64,000 nt of DNA from JAWXTK01 sp044433645 (GCA_044433645.1 JAWXTK010000001.1:62001-126000), one strand, 5' to 3'. Shown: positions 1-8,906, counted from the first letter of the stretch. Numbers and translations: made by a program. Notes: generated by a model not told the origin, from the sequence alone.

Positions 1-846
1 AGACGTAGTGGCGCAAAGGGCACTACTCCACGCAAAGAAAGCGATACTCCAACACTTATTTCAGGAGTATTTAATGGTTACACAACGGGCGCTCCTTTGT
101 GTGTGATGTTTCATAACGAAAACACCAAATCGGGCGATTATTCTAATCTAGTAAAGCACCCACGTCCATCTCACAGCGACTGGGTAGCTCAGCAAAAATA
201 CGAAGGATTTAATGATTATCGTGGAGGTGGTCACTTCTCAGGCAGGTTAACTTTAGCCTTGGTTGCAGCAGGTGTTGTGGCTAAAAAAATGTTGGCAGGC
301 GTAGAAATCAAAGCATCGCTTTTGAGCATCGCAGGATGCAGTGACGAGAGCAAATTTGACGAATTAATCAAAACAGCCATGAGCGAGAGAGACTCTTTAG
401 GAGGACTTATCGAGTGTAGAGCAAGTGGCATAGAGGTTGGTTTGGGCGAGCCTTTCTTTGATTCTGTCGAGAGCGTTATCTCTCACCTATTATTCTCTGT
501 TCCAGCAGTTAAGGGCGTAGAATTCGGCGCAGGATTTGCAGTTGCAGATGCACGTGGCTCTCAAAATAACGACGATATATTAAATAGCCAGGGAGTAACT
601 CGCACTAACAATGCAGGAGGTATTGTTGGGGGCATCACTAACGGCAATGAGATAGTAGTTAGGGCAGCTATTAAGCCCACGCCTAGCATTTCTTATCCTC
701 AGGAGACTTTTAACACTCAGACTGGCCAAGTTGAGACTTTGGTTGTCAAGGGCAGGCATGATGCTTGTATTGCCTTGCGCGCTAGTGTTGTTGTGGAGGC
801 TGCTGTGGCTATTGCTTTGGCAGATTTAAGCCTTATATATAATTAA
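1..846 (+). CDS. aroC: Chorismate synthase, C-terminal part (5' end outside window)
   Basis: This enzyme makes chorismate from 5-enolpyruvylshikimate-3-phosphate with reduced FMN, the last step of the shikimate pathway in the cytosol. The frame is open from the first base and gives 281 residues, so roughly the first 70-80 residues of a family member of about 355 aa lie upstream. Visible signatures are the segment HPRPSHSDW, the glycine-rich GGGHFSGRLTLALVAAG and NNAGGIVGGITNG, and the late KPTPSI block. Possible TTG or ATG starts inside (for example at 97) fall in the middle of the conserved fold and are not real starts. The gene ends just before a palindromic repeat element. Family assignment is secure; the start and promoter are not visible. 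Confidence 0.96.
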   Translation, partial: RRSGAKGTTPRKESDTPTLISGVFNGYTTGAPLCVMFHNENTKSGDYSNLVKHPRPSHSDWVAQQKYEGFNDYRGGGHFSGRLTLALVAAGVVAKKMLAGVEIKASLLSIAGCSDESKFDELIKTAMSERDSLGGLIECRASGIEVGLGEPFFDSVESVISHLLFSVPAVKGVEFGAGFAVADARGSQNNDDILNSQGVTRTNNAGGIVGGITNGNEIVVRAAIKPTPSISYPQETFNTQTGQVETLVVKGRHDACIALRASVVVEAAVAIALADLSLIYN

Positions 847-1018
847 CGACTAGCATCGAGCACCTATTCTCAAACGTTAGTGGCCTTTTTAGCTCACCGG
901 GGAGCACCCCGGCCCTCGGAGAGAGTTAACCGTTAGTGGCAACTGCCCTCCACTGTTAAAAAACAAAATGCGTGCATTTTGTAGGAGAGCATCAGAACGA
1001 AGTTCTGACAGTAACCAT
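847..1018. repeat. Modular palindromic intergenic repeat, copy 1
   Basis: This lies in the 290-bp gap between aroC and the next gene. Positions 891-1018 match 54688-54814 almost base for base, with one indel and a few substitutions. The copy contains two short palindromes: AAAATGCGTGCATTTT at 966-981 and CAGAACGAAGTTCTG at 993-1007. Its left end, the 16-mer at 847-862, recurs in reverse complement at 45446-45461. The motif CGTTAGTGGC occurs twice within the copy, at about 875-884 and 931-940. I see no ORF or transposase inside. The rest of the gap (1019-1136) is AT-rich with no clear feature. Confidence 0.8.
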
Positions 1019-1136
1019 ACCGTCCACAAGCACTACACAGGGCAGAAAATAAATATTTTACCATATTATTTTTATTTTGCGAAAAAATAAGTATTTTTGA
1101 AAGTTTGTTAATTAAATCTTATTCTTAAATATTTTT

Positions 1137-1799
1137 ATGTCTATTAGCTCTGAAATCCACAAAATTAAGTCTGAAATCCCAGATAAGGTAACCCTCATAG
1201 CCGTGTCTAAAACCTATGAAGAGCCCTGTCTTGAAGATGCTTACGAGGCTGGACAAAGAATTTTTGGCGAGAGCAAACCTCAGGAAATGCTCCGAAAATA
1301 TAATGCCCTAGAAAAAGATATCCTTTGGCACATGATAGGCCACTTGCAAACCAACAAGGTGAAATACATTGCACCCTTTGTAAGCCTGATTCACTCGGTG
1401 GATAGCGTAAAATTGCTAACAGAAATCAACAAACAAGCCTTTAAAAATAATCGTGTAATTGACGTATTATTAGAGGTTTATGTAGCCCAGGAAGATACAA
1501 AATCAGGGTTTACTGAGGGCGAAATCATAAAATTTTTAGACTCTAAGCAGCTAGAGCAATTACAAAACATAAACATAAAAGGATTGATGTGTATAGGCTC
1601 GCTTACGGACTCTAAAGAGCAAACCGAAAGAGAATTTAGACAAGTAAAAACATTTTTTGACAAGATAAAACAAGATTACCTCCCAAAATTCGACACCCTA
1701 TCCATGGGCATGAGCGAAGATTATATGCTGGCTATAGAATGTGGCTCGACGATGATAAGAGTTGGCAGTCGAATCTTTGGCGCAAGAAATTACAAATAA
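1137..1799 (+). CDS. YggS/PLPBP-family pyridoxal phosphate homeostasis protein
   Basis: Members of this family are single-domain TIM-barrel proteins that bind pyridoxal 5'-phosphate without known catalysis and help to balance cellular PLP and amino-acid pools. The predicted 220-residue length fits. The PLP lysine is expected at K25 in LIAVSKTY. Further family segments are WHMIGHLQTNK, the LIHSVDS block and the late MGMSEDYMLAIECGSTMIRVGSRIFG, which forms the phosphate-binding end of the barrel. The gene lies only 18 bp before trpB, a PLP enzyme, so the two are probably co-transcribed. No strong promoter motif is seen in the AT-rich stretch upstream. Confidence 0.93.
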   Translation: MSISSEIHKIKSEIPDKVTLIAVSKTYEEPCLEDAYEAGQRIFGESKPQEMLRKYNALEKDILWHMIGHLQTNKVKYIAPFVSLIHSVDSVKLLTEINKQAFKNNRVIDVLLEVYVAQEDTKSGFTEGEIIKFLDSKQLEQLQNINIKGLMCIGSLTDSKEQTEREFRQVKTFFDKIKQDYLPKFDTLSMGMSEDYMLAIECGSTMIRVGSRIFGARNYK

Positions 1800-1817
1800 A
1801 CTTTAAAACATATTATT

Positions 1818-3185
1818 ATGAGTGAAAAAATCAAAAAATTCCTTCTATCAGAAGAGGAAATTCCACGCTATTGGTACAATATCCAAACCGATATGCCAAA
1901 CAAACCATTGCCTATGCTTAACCCTCAGACTAAAGAGCCACTAAAAGCAGAGGATTTATTCCCACTGTTTGCCGAGGAACTTTGTCGCCAAGAGATGAAC
2001 GACACAGACACATGGATAGAGATTCCTGAGCAGGTTCGCGATATGTATAAGTTCTATCGTGCAACACCTTTGGTACGTGCTTACGAACTAGAGAAAGCAC
2101 TTGGCACACCAGCCCACATCTATTTTAAAAACGAGAGTGTGAGCCCTATCGGTAGCCATAAAATCAACTCTGCACTAGCTCAAGTGTATTACTGTAAACA
2201 AGACGGACTAACCAACGTAACCACTGAAACTGGAGCAGGTCAATGGGGTTCGGCACTTAGCTACGCAGCTAGCAAATTTGGCATCAACTCAGCCGTATAT
2301 CAAGTAAAAGTAACTTACGACCAAAAGCCTTATAGAAAAAGCTTTATGGAACTTTACGGTGCTGCCGTAAGCCCATCACCTTCTCTGTCAACTCGCGCAG
2401 GTAAAGATATTATCACAAAAACACCTAACCACCCAGGCTCGCTTGGAACAGCAATTTCAGAAGCTGTAGAACTTGCAATGACAACTCCAGGTTGTAAATA
2501 CACTCTAGGCTCTGTGCTTAACCACGTATCTTTACACCAAACAGTTATAGGTCTTGAGGCCGAAAAACAAATGGAAATGGCAGGCGAATATCCTGACGTT
2601 GTTATCGGATGTTTCGGTGGAGGATCAAACTTCAGTGGTATAGCTTTCCCTTTTATGCGCCACAATCTTAAAGACGGCAAAACAACACGTTTTGTAGCTG
2701 CTGAGCCAGCTAGCTGCCCAAAACTTACACGTGGTCAGTTCCTTTATGACTTTGGTGATGAGTCGGGTTACACACCTTTATTGCCTATGTTTACTTTAGG
2801 TCACAATTTCACACCTTCAAAAATCCACGCTGGTGGTTTGCGTTATCATGGTGCAGGGGTTATCGTATCTCAACTTATGAAAGACGGACTTATGGAAGCT
2901 GTTGATATCAAGCAAATTGATTCGTTTGATGCAGGATGTTTGTTTGCAAAAACTGAGGGTATCGTTCCAGCTCCTGAGTCATGCCACGCTATCGCAGCTG
3001 CTGTTGACGAGGCTAAGGCTTGTATCGCTACTGGCGAGGAAAAAGTTATTTTGTTTAACCTTAGTGGTCATGGACTAATTGATATGCCTTCTTACGAGAA
3101 ATATTTGAGTGGTGATCTAGTTAACTTTGATTTGAGTGACGAGGAGATTGAAAGATGCCTTGCTCCTATTAAGGCTATGCAATAG
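1818..3185 (+). CDS. trpB: Tryptophan synthase beta chain, TrpB2-type
   Basis: This PLP enzyme condenses indole with L-serine to form tryptophan. At 455 residues and with the N-terminal extension (PRYWYNIQTDMPNKPLPML), it belongs to the longer TrpB2 class rather than the classical subunit of about 390-400 aa found beside trpA. The PLP lysine is K115 in IGSHKINSA, the catalytic glutamate is E137 in TETGAGQWG, and the phosphate-binding loop is GCFGGGSNFSG near 264-274. No trpA or other trp gene lies nearby; the partner is the upstream PLP homeostasis gene. TrpB2 proteins are often thought to salvage indole or serve as stand-alone enzymes, which suits this orphan location. A terminator follows. 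Confidence 0.95.
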   Translation: MSEKIKKFLLSEEEIPRYWYNIQTDMPNKPLPMLNPQTKEPLKAEDLFPLFAEELCRQEMNDTDTWIEIPEQVRDMYKFYRATPLVRAYELEKALGTPAHIYFKNESVSPIGSHKINSALAQVYYCKQDGLTNVTTETGAGQWGSALSYAASKFGINSAVYQVKVTYDQKPYRKSFMELYGAAVSPSPSLSTRAGKDIITKTPNHPGSLGTAISEAVELAMTTPGCKYTLGSVLNHVSLHQTVIGLEAEKQMEMAGEYPDVVIGCFGGGSNFSGIAFPFMRHNLKDGKTTRFVAAEPASCPKLTRGQFLYDFGDESGYTPLLPMFTLGHNFTPSKIHAGGLRYHGAGVIVSQLMKDGLMEAVDIKQIDSFDAGCLFAKTEGIVPAPESCHAIAAAVDEAKACIATGEEKVILFNLSGHGLIDMPSYEKYLSGDLVNFDLSDEEIERCLAPIKAMQ

Positions 3186-3212
3186 GATAGTTTCTAGATG
3201 ACGCTAACGCAT

Positions 3213-3256
3213 AAAAAAGGCTACATATATATATATATATGTGTAGCCTTTTTTTT
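3213..3256 (+). terminator. Rho-independent terminator after trpB
   Basis: An inverted repeat pairs AAAAAAGGCTACA with TGTAGCCTTTTTT around an alternating AT core, followed by a T tract. The symmetric A and T runs would let it stop transcription from either side; DUF2023 ends at 3263 on the other strand. Confidence 0.85.
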
Positions 3257-3262
3257 AAATTC

Positions 3263-3619
3263 TTAATTCTTCTGCTTTAACCTACAAAAACGTTTGCACT
3301 GTTCACGCAAGTCGTAGCCCAACAGAGCGCCCAGGATAAAATCTTCTTCGGCAGAGAGCATATTAAGTGGCCTAGATGCTATGAGCTTAATCGCATTAAT
3401 ACACTCACTCTTACCAAAATAAAGATTAATATTCTCGCCACCAGGAACTGGTTGGATAACAAAGTCTATATTTTGATTTTTTAGACGCGAGGTTGTAATC
3501 TGCTCAAATTTCTTTGGCAAGGTGTATAACACCAAGTGCCTAACGCCCTTGCTAAGCTCATATATATGATTTGTAAAAACCTTCATCTCAGGCGTGTACA
3601 TTAATTGCTCTACTACCAT
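3263..3619 (-). CDS. DUF2023 family protein
   Basis: This 118-residue protein has no signal peptide or membrane segment. It matches from memory the small Bacteroidales DUF2023 family, whose genes sit directly downstream of a flavodoxin gene, as here (11 bp gap). Recognisable segments are the N-terminal KVFTNHIYELSKGVRHLVLYT and the central QPVPGGENINLYFG; the C-terminus has two cysteine-rich turns (EQCKRFCRLKQ). The function is unknown. The constant partnership suggests a role with flavodoxin, for example as a redox partner or a maturation or regulatory factor, but this is inference. Confidence 0.85.
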   Translation of the reverse strand: MVVEQLMYTPEMKVFTNHIYELSKGVRHLVLYTLPKKFEQITTSRLKNQNIDFVIQPVPGGENINLYFGKSECINAIKLIASRPLNMLSAEEDFILGALLGYDLREQCKRFCRLKQKN

Positions 3620-3630
3620 ATTAAATAAGA

Positions 3631-4113
3631 TTAAAGAGATGCAACCCAGTTATCAATTCTTTCTTGAGTTTTGTCGTCTTCGTTTACATCATCTAACGCA
3701 AGACCAACAAATTGACCGTCAACAACAGCTGCCGAACCAGAGAACAAGTAATCGTCTACTGACACAGCACCTACAATATTGCAACCACTGTCTTTAATCT
3801 CTTTGTAAATTAGACCCATAGCATCACAAAAAGTCTCATCATAACACTGAGCATCGCCACAGCCGTAAAGAGCAACCTTTTTGCCTGCGATATTTGCACT
3901 TTTAAGAACATTTACTCCGTCGTACCAGTCATCCTGCAACTCACCATACCCCCAAGTAGAACTACCAAGGATCAAAGTATCACATTGTTCAATAGCTTCT
4001 TTAGTCATTTTAGTTACATCAATTGCAGTTGCATCAAATTTTGAAGCGATAGTTTTGGCGATAGCCTGACAAGTTCCTGTAGTTGAACCATACACTACTA
4101 ATACATTTCCCAT
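3631..4113 (-). CDS. fldA: Flavodoxin (long-chain, FMN-binding)
   Basis: This small FMN electron carrier can replace ferredoxin, typically under iron limitation, and accepts electrons from pyruvate:ferredoxin oxidoreductase-type enzymes. It has 160 residues. The N-terminal VVYGSTTGTCQAIAKTIA contains the FMN-phosphate loop, and the isoalloxazine-binding segments are GSSTWGYGELQDDWY and YGCGDAQCYDETFCDAMG. The long-chain insert (VSVDDYLFSGSAAVVDGQFVG) is present. It leads an operon with DUF2023 and is divergent from the imelysin cassette, which also suggests an iron-linked theme. No clear canonical -7 box was found on the minus strand upstream. Confidence 0.95.
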   Translation of the reverse strand: MGNVLVVYGSTTGTCQAIAKTIASKFDATAIDVTKMTKEAIEQCDTLILGSSTWGYGELQDDWYDGVNVLKSANIAGKKVALYGCGDAQCYDETFCDAMGLIYKEIKDSGCNIVGAVSVDDYLFSGSAAVVDGQFVGLALDDVNEDDKTQERIDNWVASL

Positions 4114-4294
4114 AATATTTTTTTTATGTTTTTAATAGTACAAAGTAAATGCTTAAAACCAGAAAATAAAATAACATAAAATTGGTAATTTAAAGCCTCA
4201 AAACTAACCATTTTAGGGTATCGCTTGGTAATCAAAATACTCTTATTACCTATTTCACATTAGTCTAAGAGGGGTTTTTACCTAAAACTAGGTA

Positions 4295-4325
4295 TTGCCA
4301 CACCCTCTGATTAGGAATAACTTTG
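4295..4325 (+). promoter_or_regulatory. Bacteroidota-type promoter for the barrel-imelysin-DHOR genes
   Basis: TTG at 4295-4297 is followed after 20 bp by TAACTTTG at 4318-4325, matching the -33/-7 pattern of the Bacteroidota primary sigma factor. The start codon is at 4364. Upstream, GGTAAT...ATTACC (about 4230-4254, 12-bp centre) is a weak inverted repeat that could be an operator. I saw no clear Fur box. Confidence 0.75.
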
Positions 4326-4363
4326 CACCAACAAAGTTCGTTTAAAGAAATTAGAGAAGATTT

Positions 4364-5713
4364 ATGAAAAAACATTTACTATTAATTTTCACATTATTAT
4401 TAAGTATCTCTCTCGCGGCTCAAACTAGCGAAGAGTATCAAGCTCTTCTAAAGAGAGTTGAGCAGCTAGAAGCTCAATCAAAAGTAAAACAAGATAGCAC
4501 AATAGCAACACCAAAAAAATCGAGGCTTACGATTGGAGGTTATGGCGAGATCACTATGAGTTATCACAATTACAGCAGCGCATGGCAACGTTACACTAAA
4601 CCAGATACTTATGCAGACGCTTCGGGCTATGGCCGTTTTGATATTCCTCGTTTAGTACTTATGTTAGGCTACGACTTTGGCAAAGGCTGGAGTTTCGGTA
4701 CTGAAATAGAATTTGAGCACGGAGGTACAGGCGCAGTGGTTGAAATCGAAGAAGAAGAAACTGGCGAGTATGAGACAGAAGTAGAATCTGGTGGTGAGGT
4801 TGTTTTAGAGCAATTTTGGATTAACAAACGTTGGGCAGACCTACTTAACCTTAAAATGGGTCACATTATAGTTCCTGTGGGAGCAACAAACCAAAGCCAC
4901 TTACCAGTTGAGTATTTTGGAGTATCACGTCCTGAGGGCGACACTCAAATTTTGCCAACAACATGGCACGAGACAGGTATCAGCCTTTGGGGTCAAAACG
5001 AGGAATGGTATTACGAATTACAATTCATAGCTGGCCTTGATGCCGACCGTTTCTCACCCGAAAACTGGGTTGGAGGTAGCGCAGGAAGTATTTATGAGTT
5101 CAAAATCGCAAATTCTTATGCAGGTGCATTTAGACTTAACAATAGCAGCATTAACAATCTAACTCTTGGATTGAGTGGATATTATGGCAATAGCGCGAGC
5201 AACACTCTGCAATCTTACAGCTACAATAATCTTGAAGGTACAGTAATGATAGGTGCTTTTGATTTTAACTATTCACCTAAAGCATTTATCGCACGAGGAG
5301 GTATTATCTACGGCACACTTAGCGATTCTTACGCGATAGCTACTGGTAACGCAGGGGCAGCAAACGCAGCACCTACATCGGGCAAAAACTCGATAGGCAG
5401 CGCAGCTATCTCGCTAGGAGTAGAGGCAGGTTACGATATTTTCTCTCTAAGCAAACGCATGAGTGAGAAAAAACAAACATTCTATGTATTTGGTCGTTAC
5501 GACTACTACGATTCTATGTATAAAGTAGCTGAGGGCTTAAGTCACTATGCTTACTGGGAGAGAAGATGTTACAGCATAGGTATCAACTACTCACCTATTA
5601 AAGAACTAGTATTCAAGGCTGAGTACAAATACAGAGACATAATAGACGATGAATTTAACGACGAGCCAACATTCTCTATAGGATTAATGTGGGCAGGATT
5701 CTTTAAAAGATAA
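4364..5713 (+). CDS. Outer-membrane beta-barrel protein (porin-like)
   Basis: A 449-residue exported protein. A signal peptide (MKKHLLLIFTLLLSISLAAQ) is followed by a short coiled-coil-like segment (EEYQALLKRVEQLEAQ) and then alternating hydrophobic and aromatic strands to the C-terminus, ending in GLMWAGFFKR. Barrel strands such as RFDIPRLVLMLGYDFGKGWSFGTEIEFEHGG resemble the phosphate-selective-porin-like and DUF-type barrels of Bacteroidota. An acidic loop (EIEEEETGEYETEVESGGE) could bind cations. It is the first gene of a cassette with imelysin and di-heme oxidoreductase lipoproteins, so a role as an outer-membrane channel for iron or another metal is plausible. The substrate cannot be read from the sequence. 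Confidence 0.8.
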   Translation: MKKHLLLIFTLLLSISLAAQTSEEYQALLKRVEQLEAQSKVKQDSTIATPKKSRLTIGGYGEITMSYHNYSSAWQRYTKPDTYADASGYGRFDIPRLVLMLGYDFGKGWSFGTEIEFEHGGTGAVVEIEEEETGEYETEVESGGEVVLEQFWINKRWADLLNLKMGHIIVPVGATNQSHLPVEYFGVSRPEGDTQILPTTWHETGISLWGQNEEWYYELQFIAGLDADRFSPENWVGGSAGSIYEFKIANSYAGAFRLNNSSINNLTLGLSGYYGNSASNTLQSYSYNNLEGTVMIGAFDFNYSPKAFIARGGIIYGTLSDSYAIATGNAGAANAAPTSGKNSIGSAAISLGVEAGYDIFSLSKRMSEKKQTFYVFGRYDYYDSMYKVAEGLSHYAYWERRCYSIGINYSPIKELVFKAEYKYRDIIDDEFNDEPTFSIGLMWAGFFKR

Positions 5714-5746
5714 AACAATTATAAATCATATAAAAAAACAAACGAA

Positions 5747-6979
5747 ATGAAAAAATTTACAAAATTATTTGCAGTTGCTTTCGCAGCAATGACTCTAGCT
5801 ACAGCATGTAGCGACGAGCAAGGAGGAGAGGGAATCGTGTTAACTGAAACTGAATCAGCTATTCTTGCTGATTACGCTGACGATGTTATCTTAGCTCGTT
5901 ACGACGAACTAGCAACTAAAGGAGCAGAACTACTAACTGCAGTTAAAGCTATTCAAAAGTCTAATGACGAAGACAAAACAAATCTTATCGCAACTGCTTG
6001 CACTGCATGGAAAGATGCACGTGTATCATGGGAGCGCACAGAGGCTTACCTATTTGGCCCAGTAGATACTGAAGGTATAGACCCAGGTATTGACTCATGG
6101 CCTTTGGGACTTACTTCTTTGCAAGCATCTATCTCAGGTTGGGATGATACAAAAACTTATACTGATCTATTTGGCCAGGACGATATCAAAGGATTCCACG
6201 CTATTGAGTATGTATTGTTTAAAAATGGCCAAGCAAAAACTACTACTATCAATACATTCGACAGTGCGTACGGAATTACTGTAACCGAAGAAGAATTGGA
6301 GTATTACCTAGTATGTGTAACAGAAGAATTCTACAGATGCGTTCTTTATCTTAAAGCTGCTTGGGACAAAGATCTACTTACAAGCACAGAAGAAACTGCT
6401 CTTGCAAATTATGGTCTAACTGGAGGTAGCTATGCTACAACTTTCAAAAACCCAGGTCTTGACAACGCATATTACTCTTCATTTAATGTTGCAGTTGAAG
6501 AAGCATTTATCGGTGTTTACGGTATCGTAGACGAAGTTGCTAAAATCAAAATCACTGACCCTATTGAAGCTGAGCTTGCTATAACTAATTCAGGTCTACT
6601 ACTTGTAGAATCATGGTTTAGCCACAACTCTATCACTGACTTTATTAACAATATCAGAGGTGTGAAAGAAGCTTACACAGGTGTATTGTGCACAGATAGT
6701 AGTAATGAAGCTACTTTTGATGCTAGCGAAACTTACGCTACTAACTCACTAGCTGCTCTAGTTGCATCAAAACAATCAGGCGTAGATGATGAAGACGAAG
6801 AGTACGATTTAAATGCAGAAGTTATTGCTCAAATCAACCTAGCTCTAGAAGCAGTTAAAGATATGCCAATTCCATTTAGAGATAACCTAACTTGGTCAAA
6901 TGAGAACCGTACAGCTCAAGTACAACTTCTAATGCTAGAAGATATGCTACAAGAAGCTCAAGACGTAGCAATGGAATAA
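5747..6979 (+). CDS. Imelysin-family (peptidase M75-like) lipoprotein
   Basis: A 410-residue surface or periplasmic lipoprotein. The signal sequence ends in a lipobox with the acylated Cys at residue 21 (LATACSDE). The imelysin signature GxHxxE is at 149-154 (GFHAIEYVLF), and the preceding GPVDTEGIDPGIDSWP block is also typical. Imelysins such as EfeO, IrpA and ICMP are linked to iron uptake rather than proteolysis. Two imelysin-like helical repeats fit the length. It lies 33 bp after the porin-like gene and before a di-heme oxidoreductase, a recurrent partnership in Bacteroidota. Iron binding is inferred from family and context. Confidence 0.92.
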   Translation: MKKFTKLFAVAFAAMTLATACSDEQGGEGIVLTETESAILADYADDVILARYDELATKGAELLTAVKAIQKSNDEDKTNLIATACTAWKDARVSWERTEAYLFGPVDTEGIDPGIDSWPLGLTSLQASISGWDDTKTYTDLFGQDDIKGFHAIEYVLFKNGQAKTTTINTFDSAYGITVTEEELEYYLVCVTEEFYRCVLYLKAAWDKDLLTSTEETALANYGLTGGSYATTFKNPGLDNAYYSSFNVAVEEAFIGVYGIVDEVAKIKITDPIEAELAITNSGLLLVESWFSHNSITDFINNIRGVKEAYTGVLCTDSSNEATFDASETYATNSLAALVASKQSGVDDEDEEYDLNAEVIAQINLALEAVKDMPIPFRDNLTWSNENRTAQVQLLMLEDMLQEAQDVAME

Positions 6980-7008
6980 GAAATCTCCATATATATTTAT
7001 ACAAAAAA

Positions 7009-7049
7009 AATAGACCCAAGAGGCGAATAAAAAGCCTCTTTGGTCTATT
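7009..7049. other. Strong hairpin between the imelysin and di-heme genes
   Basis: Arms at 7009-7024 and 7034-7049 are 16 bp long with one G-U type mismatch and a 9-nt A-rich loop. On the plus strand no T tract follows, so it is a poor terminator in that direction. An A-run before the left arm would make it a terminator for minus-strand transcription, but no minus-strand gene is near. It may stabilise or process the mRNA and set the ratio of the two proteins. Confidence 0.6.
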
Positions 7050-7076
7050 AACACATAATAAAAATAGAAAAAAGAT

Positions 7077-8813
7077 ATGAAAAAATACTTTTACTTATCA
7101 CTTTTAGCTGTTTCGATTTTTGCCGTAGGATGTACCGACGAGGATGATATGAACGAAACAACTTCAAGCTCAGAAATCTCAGCAGAATTTTACGCAGGTG
7201 GCTCACTGGGAACATCTACAACATGGGGAAGTAAATGTTTTGAGCAATCAGGCTCAGCAGTAGATAGCTATGGTTATGCTGATGATTTCTTGCGTGGCGA
7301 GCAAATTTTTGAAGGCTATTTCGCAACAGAAAAAGAATCTTTGGCAGACCCTAGAGGTCGTGGGCCACTATCTATTCGCGAATCATGTATTCACTGCCAC
7401 CCAGGTTATGGTCACGGCAAGCGTTTAGGTGATTATGGTAATGATATCGTAGGATTTAAAACTGCCACTCGTACAAATGGTAACGGTTACTTGCTAGTGG
7501 TTTACGGACCAGGTGCATGGGGTACTTTTGGTGCTGACGAGGCAATTTTGTCGGGCATTACAGGTAGCACATGGGTTGATCCTCATGCTGAGGATGACTA
7601 TTATGTTTCTGAGCTTACAGGTATGCCTCAAACTCAGTCTATAGCTCCATTTAAAGCACCTATTGACGAAGATCAAATCACTATTCAATGGTTGAAACAC
7701 ACAGATGAATGGGATAATAAATACGCTGACGGAACATCTTACGAACTTATTTATCCTGAAGTAAATATCCCTGAGAGTGCTTTTGCATACAAAAATGACA
7801 ACCTTGCTGAGGGTGCTTTCAAAGTAAAACTTGAGGCTACAATAGGTATTTATGGCACAGGTCTACTTGATGCTATCACCGAAGAAGATATAGACGCTGA
7901 GTACGAGTCTCAACTTACCCAAGTTTGGGGTGGCCGTCGTGGTAAAGAAATCACACAATTAGACGGTAGCGTTCGTAAAGGTCGTTTTACTTATGCTCTA
8001 ACACGTGGAACTCTACAAAATGGCCCAGGCTCAAACGCTCTATGGAACATCACAAACGTAACCCGTGAGAGCTCAACAGCTACTTATGGTACTAACTATA
8101 TGACTACTTTCTATGCTGAATCAGCTGCATCTGACGCTGAGCTTATTGAGGATATTAAATCAGATAGTTATTACGGTACTTTCCTTGTAGGTGATAATGA
8201 TAATGACGCAGAAACAAGCATTAGAATCTACAACTACCTAATGTATAACAACTGGTATGGCGTAGAAAAACTTACATCTACAAATTACAACGACTCAGCT
8301 TACGATAACACACGTGCCGAGAGAGAATTAGCACAAACTGACTATGTAAACTTTATGGTATGGCACCGTGGTCTAGCAGTTCCAGCAGCTCGTAACACAT
8401 CGACTACGAAATTCAAACAAGGCAAAGAGTTATTTGAACAAATGTCATGTACAGCGTGCCACCGTCCAAGTTGGACAACGGGCGCAGACTTCTATGTTGG
8501 CGACGATGATTTGCAAGCTAAATTGCCTCGTTACCCTTACCAAACAATTTGGCCTTACTCAGATATGTTGCAACACAACCTAGGTATGGTGAACAACATA
8601 CGTACAGGTTGGTGTCGTACTACTCCACTTTGGGGTCGTTCGCTTAATCTTGTTGCTAATGGCGAGAGCAGCCACCTTCACGATATGCGTGCGCGCACTT
8701 ACGAAGAGGCTATTATGTGGCACAAAGGTCAGGGTAAATACTCTAGCGATCAGTTCCGTCAGTTAAGCAAAACTGAGCGTGATGCAGTGGTGTATTTCTT
8801 GGAATCTATCTAA
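7077..8813 (+). CDS. Di-heme oxidoreductase-family (DHOR, 'thiol oxidoreductase') lipoprotein
   Basis: A 578-residue exported lipoprotein with acylated Cys19 (AVGCTDED). Two c-type haem sites are visible: CIHCH at 104-108, followed by PGYGHGKR, and CTACH at 458-462. Family landmarks include GRGPL before the first haem, GLLDAI in the middle, TPLWGRSLN and HDMRARTYEEAIMWH near the C-terminus, and a final YFLESI. This is the DHOR/DUF1111 family, distantly related to MauG-type di-haem enzymes. The true reaction is unknown. It is the third gene of the barrel-imelysin-DHOR set; a role in redox handling of iron at the cell surface is inferred. Cytochrome c maturation genes must lie elsewhere. Confidence 0.92.
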   Translation: MKKYFYLSLLAVSIFAVGCTDEDDMNETTSSSEISAEFYAGGSLGTSTTWGSKCFEQSGSAVDSYGYADDFLRGEQIFEGYFATEKESLADPRGRGPLSIRESCIHCHPGYGHGKRLGDYGNDIVGFKTATRTNGNGYLLVVYGPGAWGTFGADEAILSGITGSTWVDPHAEDDYYVSELTGMPQTQSIAPFKAPIDEDQITIQWLKHTDEWDNKYADGTSYELIYPEVNIPESAFAYKNDNLAEGAFKVKLEATIGIYGTGLLDAITEEDIDAEYESQLTQVWGGRRGKEITQLDGSVRKGRFTYALTRGTLQNGPGSNALWNITNVTRESSTATYGTNYMTTFYAESAASDAELIEDIKSDSYYGTFLVGDNDNDAETSIRIYNYLMYNNWYGVEKLTSTNYNDSAYDNTRAERELAQTDYVNFMVWHRGLAVPAARNTSTTKFKQGKELFEQMSCTACHRPSWTTGADFYVGDDDLQAKLPRYPYQTIWPYSDMLQHNLGMVNNIRTGWCRTTPLWGRSLNLVANGESSHLHDMRARTYEEAIMWHKGQGKYSSDQFRQLSKTERDAVVYFLESI

Positions 8814-8875
8814 TTTTAGAGCTAACTAATTATAAATGGGTATAAAATAGATGTGATTTTACCTACAAAAGTGTA

Positions 8876-8906
8876 TTGACTCACAAAGCTTTATACACTA
8901 CCTTTG
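8876..8906 (+). promoter_or_regulatory. Promoter upstream of the hemerythrin gene
   Basis: TTG at 8876-8878, a 20-bp spacer and TACCTTTG at 8899-8906 match the Bacteroidota consensus exactly. The predicted start near 8913 is about 170 nt before the next gene, leaving a long leader that contains the hairpin at 9017-9061. Confidence 0.8.

Noticed and set aside
3221..3242. Alternating AT run as a microsatellite
   Set aside because: It is the centre of a long inverted repeat flanked by A and T tracts and is better explained as the trpB terminator.
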